In this document: positions 5,784 to 8,178 of the stretch, piece after piece
Numbering within the stretch: the first letter of the stretch is position 1
Layout of the letters: each line of letters starts with the position of its first letter
Assembly: GCA_963642455.1 (NCBI GenBank)
Contig: CAVIGM010000048.1
Coordinates: 1 to 8,178 of the forward strand
Origin: Crickella sp963642455
Lineage (GTDB): Bacteria; Bacillota; Clostridia; Peptostreptococcales; Anaerovoracaceae
DNA length: 8,178 nucleotides
Reading direction: 5' to 3'
Notes under the pieces: model-generated
Seen by the model: only the letters and a program-made list of their open reading frames with translations
Databases searched by the model: none
Told to the model about the DNA's origin: nothing
Program-made: the position numbers and the translations under genes

Positions 5784-7802
5784 ATGAATGGTTGGATGGC
5801 ACTTATATGTGCTGCAGTCGGACTTGTAACTGCTTTCGGACTCTCTTCATGGGTTAGCAAGCAGGATGCTGGTAACGACAGAATGAAAGAAATTTCAGGA
5901 TTCATTAGAGAGGGTGCTTTTGCATTCCTCAAGAGAGAGTACAAGACAATGGTTATCGTTATCGTTGCACTCTTCCTCATCATCACATTCTGCATCAATC
6001 TTACATCAGGTATTCTGTATGTAATAGGAGCACTGCTTTCGGTACTCGCTGGATTCTTCGGAATGAATGTTGCTACAAAGGGTAATGTTAGAACAGCTAA
6101 TGCTGCTATGACAAGCGGTATGCCAAAGGCACTTAAGGTTGCTTTTAGATCCGGTGCTGTTATGGGACTTTGCGTTGCAGGTCTTGGCCTTCTTGGACTT
6201 AGTGCAGTATTTGTTGTACTTGACCTTGCTACAATTACACAGTGCATTACATCGTTTGGACTTGGTGCTTCATCAATGGCTCTCTTCGGCCGTGTTGGTG
6301 GTGGTATCTATACAAAGGCTGCTGACGTTGGCGCTGACCTTGTTGGTAAAGTTGAGGCTGGCATTCCAGAGGATGACCCTCGTAACCCTGCTGTAATCGC
6401 TGACAACGTAGGCGATAACGTAGGTGACGTTGCAGGTATGGGTTCTGACCTCTTTGAGTCCTATGTTGGTTCAATCATTTCTGCTGTAACACTTGCTGCT
6501 GTAGCTGTAGATGCATCAGGAATTTCATCAACATTCACAGAGGCAACTGCTGCTATCTTCCCACTCATTATTTCAGCTGTTGGTATCATCGCTTCTGTAA
6601 TCGGTATCATGGCAGTAAGAGGAAATGAGAAGGTTAACCCTTCAAAGTCACTCAATATGGGAACTTACGTAAGTGGAGCTATCGTAATTGTTGCAACACT
6701 TTATCTTTCAAAGACAATGCTTCAGTCTTTCACTTATGCTTATGCAATTATCGCAGGTCTTCTTGTTGGTATCATCATCGGTGAGCTCACAGAGATCTAT
6801 ACTTCAGACGAGCATAAATACGTAAAGAGAATTGCTGAGGAGTCACAGACAGGTTCTGCTACAACAATTATCTCAGGTCTTGCTGTTGGTATGGAATCAA
6901 CACTCTGGCCAATCATCTTCATCGGAATAGGCATCATCGTTGCTTACAACTTCGCTGGACTTTATGGTATCGCACTTGCTGCTGTAGGTATGCTTTCAAC
7001 AACAGGTATGACTGTTGCTGTTGACGCTTACGGCCCTGTATCTGATAACGCTGGTGGTATCGCTGAGATGTCAGAGCTTCCAGAATCAGTTCGTGAAATC
7101 ACTGATACACTTGACTCTGTAGGAAACACAACAGCTGCTATCGGTAAGGGATTCGCTATCGGATCTGCTGCACTTACAGCACTTGCACTTTTTGCTTCAT
7201 TTGCTGCTGCAACAGGCGTAGAATCCATTTCACTTACAGACCCAATGGTAATCGTTGGACTCTTCATCGGAGCTATGCTTCCATTCCTTTTCTCAGCTAT
7301 GACAATGAGCTCAGTAGGAAAGGCTGCTAACCAGATGATTCAGGAAGTAAGAAGACAGTTCCACAGCGATCCTGGAATCATGGAAGGAACTTCAAAGCCT
7401 GATTATGAGAGATGCGTTGCTATTTCAACAGGCGCTGCTCTTAAGGAAATGATTCTTCCTGGCATCCTCGCAATTATCGCACCTCTTGTTATCGGAATGC
7501 TCCTTGGAGTTGAGTCACTTGGCGGAATGCTCGCAGGTTCACTTGCAGGCGGAGTTCTCCTTGCTATCATGATGGCAAATGCTGGTGGTGCTTGGGATAA
7601 CGCTAAGAAGTACATCGAAAGTGGCGTATTCGGAGGAAAGGGAAGCGAGACTCACAAGGCTGCTGTTGTCGGCGACACAGTAGGTGACCCATTCAAGGAT
7701 ACATCCGGCCCATCAATTAATATTCTTATTAAGCTGATGACTATCGTATCACTCGTATTCGCGCCTATTTTCGTACAGTACGGCGGATTCCTTTTCAAGT
7801 AA
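5784..7802 (+). CDS. hppA: Membrane-bound pyrophosphatase, K+-dependent, probably Na+-pumping
   Basis: Hydrolyses cytosolic pyrophosphate and uses the energy to move Na+ and/or H+ out across the membrane. The 672-residue, many-helix protein has normal length and begins at an ATG 9 bases after AGGAGG. The substrate site is complete: EDDPRNPAVIADNVGDNVGD at 196-215, and GDTVGDPFKDTSGP at 630-643 near the C-terminus, with Lys650 matching the gate lysine. GNTTAAIGKG at 447-456 has Ala where K+-independent enzymes have Lys, so K+ dependence is expected. The gate segment DLFESYVG (222-229) has Glu three residues after Asp and Gly where plant H+ pumps have Glu, the Na+-PPase arrangement. Proton co-transport cannot be excluded. 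It follows secG by 77 bp and ends at a strong terminator. It could recycle biosynthetic pyrophosphate in a fermenting cell. Confidence 0.95.
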   Translation: MNGWMALICAAVGLVTAFGLSSWVSKQDAGNDRMKEISGFIREGAFAFLKREYKTMVIVIVALFLIITFCINLTSGILYVIGALLSVLAGFFGMNVATKGNVRTANAAMTSGMPKALKVAFRSGAVMGLCVAGLGLLGLSAVFVVLDLATITQCITSFGLGASSMALFGRVGGGIYTKAADVGADLVGKVEAGIPEDDPRNPAVIADNVGDNVGDVAGMGSDLFESYVGSIISAVTLAAVAVDASGISSTFTEATAAIFPLIISAVGIIASVIGIMAVRGNEKVNPSKSLNMGTYVSGAIVIVATLYLSKTMLQSFTYAYAIIAGLLVGIIIGELTEIYTSDEHKYVKRIAEESQTGSATTIISGLAVGMESTLWPIIFIGIGIIVAYNFAGLYGIALAAVGMLSTTGMTVAVDAYGPVSDNAGGIAEMSELPESVREITDTLDSVGNTTAAIGKGFAIGSAALTALALFASFAAATGVESISLTDPMVIVGLFIGAMLPFLFSAMTMSSVGKAANQMIQEVRRQFHSDPGIMEGTSKPDYERCVAISTGAALKEMILPGILAIIAPLVIGMLLGVESLGGMLAGSLAGGVLLAIMMANAGGAWDNAKKYIESGVFGGKGSETHKAAVVGDTVGDPFKDTSGPSINILIKLMTIVSLVFAPIFVQYGGFLFK

Positions 7803-7838
7803 TCTGTTGATAGGAAACAATTGATTAGATATTATAAG

Positions 7839-7869
7839 GCCGCATCCTTGCAAAAGGGTGCGGCTTTTT
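7839..7869 (+). terminator. Strong intrinsic terminator after hppA
   Basis: GCCGCATCCTT (7839-7849) pairs with AAGGGTGCGGC (7854-7864) with one G-U pair, closing a GCAA tetraloop, and is followed by five T residues. It lies 36 bases after the hppA stop and is the clearest terminator in the window. Confidence 0.9.
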
Positions 7870-7910
7870 GCTTGAAGCCGCGCCAAGTGACGAAGAAGTT
7901 GCTCAAAGGT

Positions 7911-7926
7911 AAGCCCTTTCGGGCTT
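7911..7926. repeat. Short hairpin abutting the right-hand repeat element
   Basis: AAGCCC and GGGCTT pair around TTTC. It ends exactly where the similarity to the left end of the window begins, so it may be part of the element; the left copy is cut by the window edge and cannot show this. There is no T run, so it is not a typical terminator. Confidence 0.5.
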
Positions 7927-7940
7927 GGGATTCGAAAGAA

Positions 7941-7977
7941 TAGAGAAAATAGGGCGATTTCGAGGCGATTTTCTCTA
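7941..7977. repeat. 37-bp palindromic unit, copy 5
   Basis: Perfect 10-bp arms TAGAGAAAAT and ATTTTCTCTA. The centre, AGGGCGATTTCGAGGCG, is close to the consensus of all copies. Confidence 0.85.
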
Positions 7978-8036
7978 CTCAGTCTCCATGCGACGACGAG
8001 TGCTATGTCACGCCCGGAGCTTGGTTTCGTCATTTA

Positions 8037-8073
8037 TAGAGAAAATCCGCTGATTCTGAGGCGATTTTCTCTA
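8037..8073. repeat. 37-bp palindromic unit, copy 6
   Basis: An 11-bp stem as in copy 2, its positional counterpart, from which it differs by two adjacent central bases (TC to CT). Confidence 0.85.
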
Positions 8074-8090
8074 CTCATATGTCATCTGGC

Positions 8091-8119
8091 GACAGTGCTT
8101 CGGCTATCGAAGCACTGTC
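8091..8119 (+). terminator. Terminator-like hairpin in the right-hand element
   Basis: GACAGTGCTTCG and CGAAGCACTGTC form a perfect 12-bp stem with a 5-base loop, followed by TTCTTTTCTT. Relative to 165-193 one stem pair has changed on both sides (G-C to T-A) and two loop bases differ. It would act as a back-up stop behind the hppA terminator. Confidence 0.7.
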
Positions 8120-8143
8120 TTCTTTTCTTAATCTAGTAATTAG

Positions 8144-8178
8144 TAGAGAAAATAGAGCGTTTCGGAGCCTATTTTCTC
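8144..8178. repeat. 37-bp palindromic unit, copy 7 (cut by window end)
   Basis: The left arm TAGAGAAAAT and the first eight bases of the right arm, ATTTTCTC, are present at the spacing that would give a 37-bp unit ending at 8180. Confidence 0.8.

Larger units (their letters stand above)
7927..8178 (+). repeat. Composite palindromic repeat element, right copy (cut by window end)
   Basis: Aligns base for base, without gaps, to positions 1-252 at a constant offset of 7926. It has the same order of parts: palindrome, 59-bp linker, palindrome, terminator-like hairpin, palindrome. The first linker holds about 11 of the 34 differences, while palindrome arms and the flanks CTCAGTCTCCATGCGA and CTTGGTTTCGTCATTTA are unchanged. 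It lies in the same orientation as the left copy, so the two form direct repeats around the whole gene block. Confidence 0.85.

Noticed and set aside
5714..6247. 177-codon minus-strand frame at the start of hppA
   Set aside because: It is antisense to conserved hppA sequence and its composition reflects the complementary codons; no independent evidence.

Overview
The window looks like chromosomal DNA of a low-to-moderate GC Gram-positive anaerobe, most likely a member of the Clostridia. The reasons are strong AGGAGG-type ribosome binding sites, a gap-pgk-tpiA glycolytic cluster followed by secG, a membrane pyrophosphatase of the K+-dependent, Na+-pumping type, and a GntR/FCD regulator. No gene here fixes the genus.

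Layout: 1-350 is a mosaic of palindromic repeat units with no credible gene. 351-645 is gene-free apart from a strong bidirectional terminator (493-532). A GntR-family regulator (646-1305, minus) diverges from an endonuclease III gene, nth (1541-2185, plus). The space between them holds two back-to-back promoters and a 25-bp inverted repeat that looks like the regulator's own operator. Next come gap (2274-3287), pgk (3297-4481) and tpiA (4492-5253), separated by only 9-10 bases and closed by an intrinsic terminator (5298-5340). secG (5473-5706) and hppA (5784-7802) follow, and a strong terminator ends hppA (7839-7869). The last 252 bases (7927-8178) are a second copy of the palindromic mosaic seen at the left edge, in the same orientation.

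Function: gap, pgk and tpiA encode three adjacent steps of lower glycolysis (triose isomerisation, oxidation/phosphorylation and the first substrate-level ATP). The phosphoglycerate mutase and enolase genes that often complete this cluster are absent here. hppA would turn the pyrophosphate made by biosynthesis into a cation gradient, which suits a fermentative, energy-limited cell. secG supplies a small subunit of the protein export channel. nth is a DNA repair gene and has no obvious link to the others.

The least ordinary part is the repeat family. Seven copies (one cut by the window edge) of a 37-bp palindrome carry near-invariant 10-bp arms and lie about 96-107 bp apart. A terminator-like hairpin is built into the element, and its stem shows a compensatory base-pair change between the two copies. 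Other points worth attention are a GAPDH whose cofactor-selecting aspartate is replaced by tryptophan, and a second copy of the regulator's half-site pattern upstream of secG. No defence system, CRISPR array, transposase or RNA gene was recognised.
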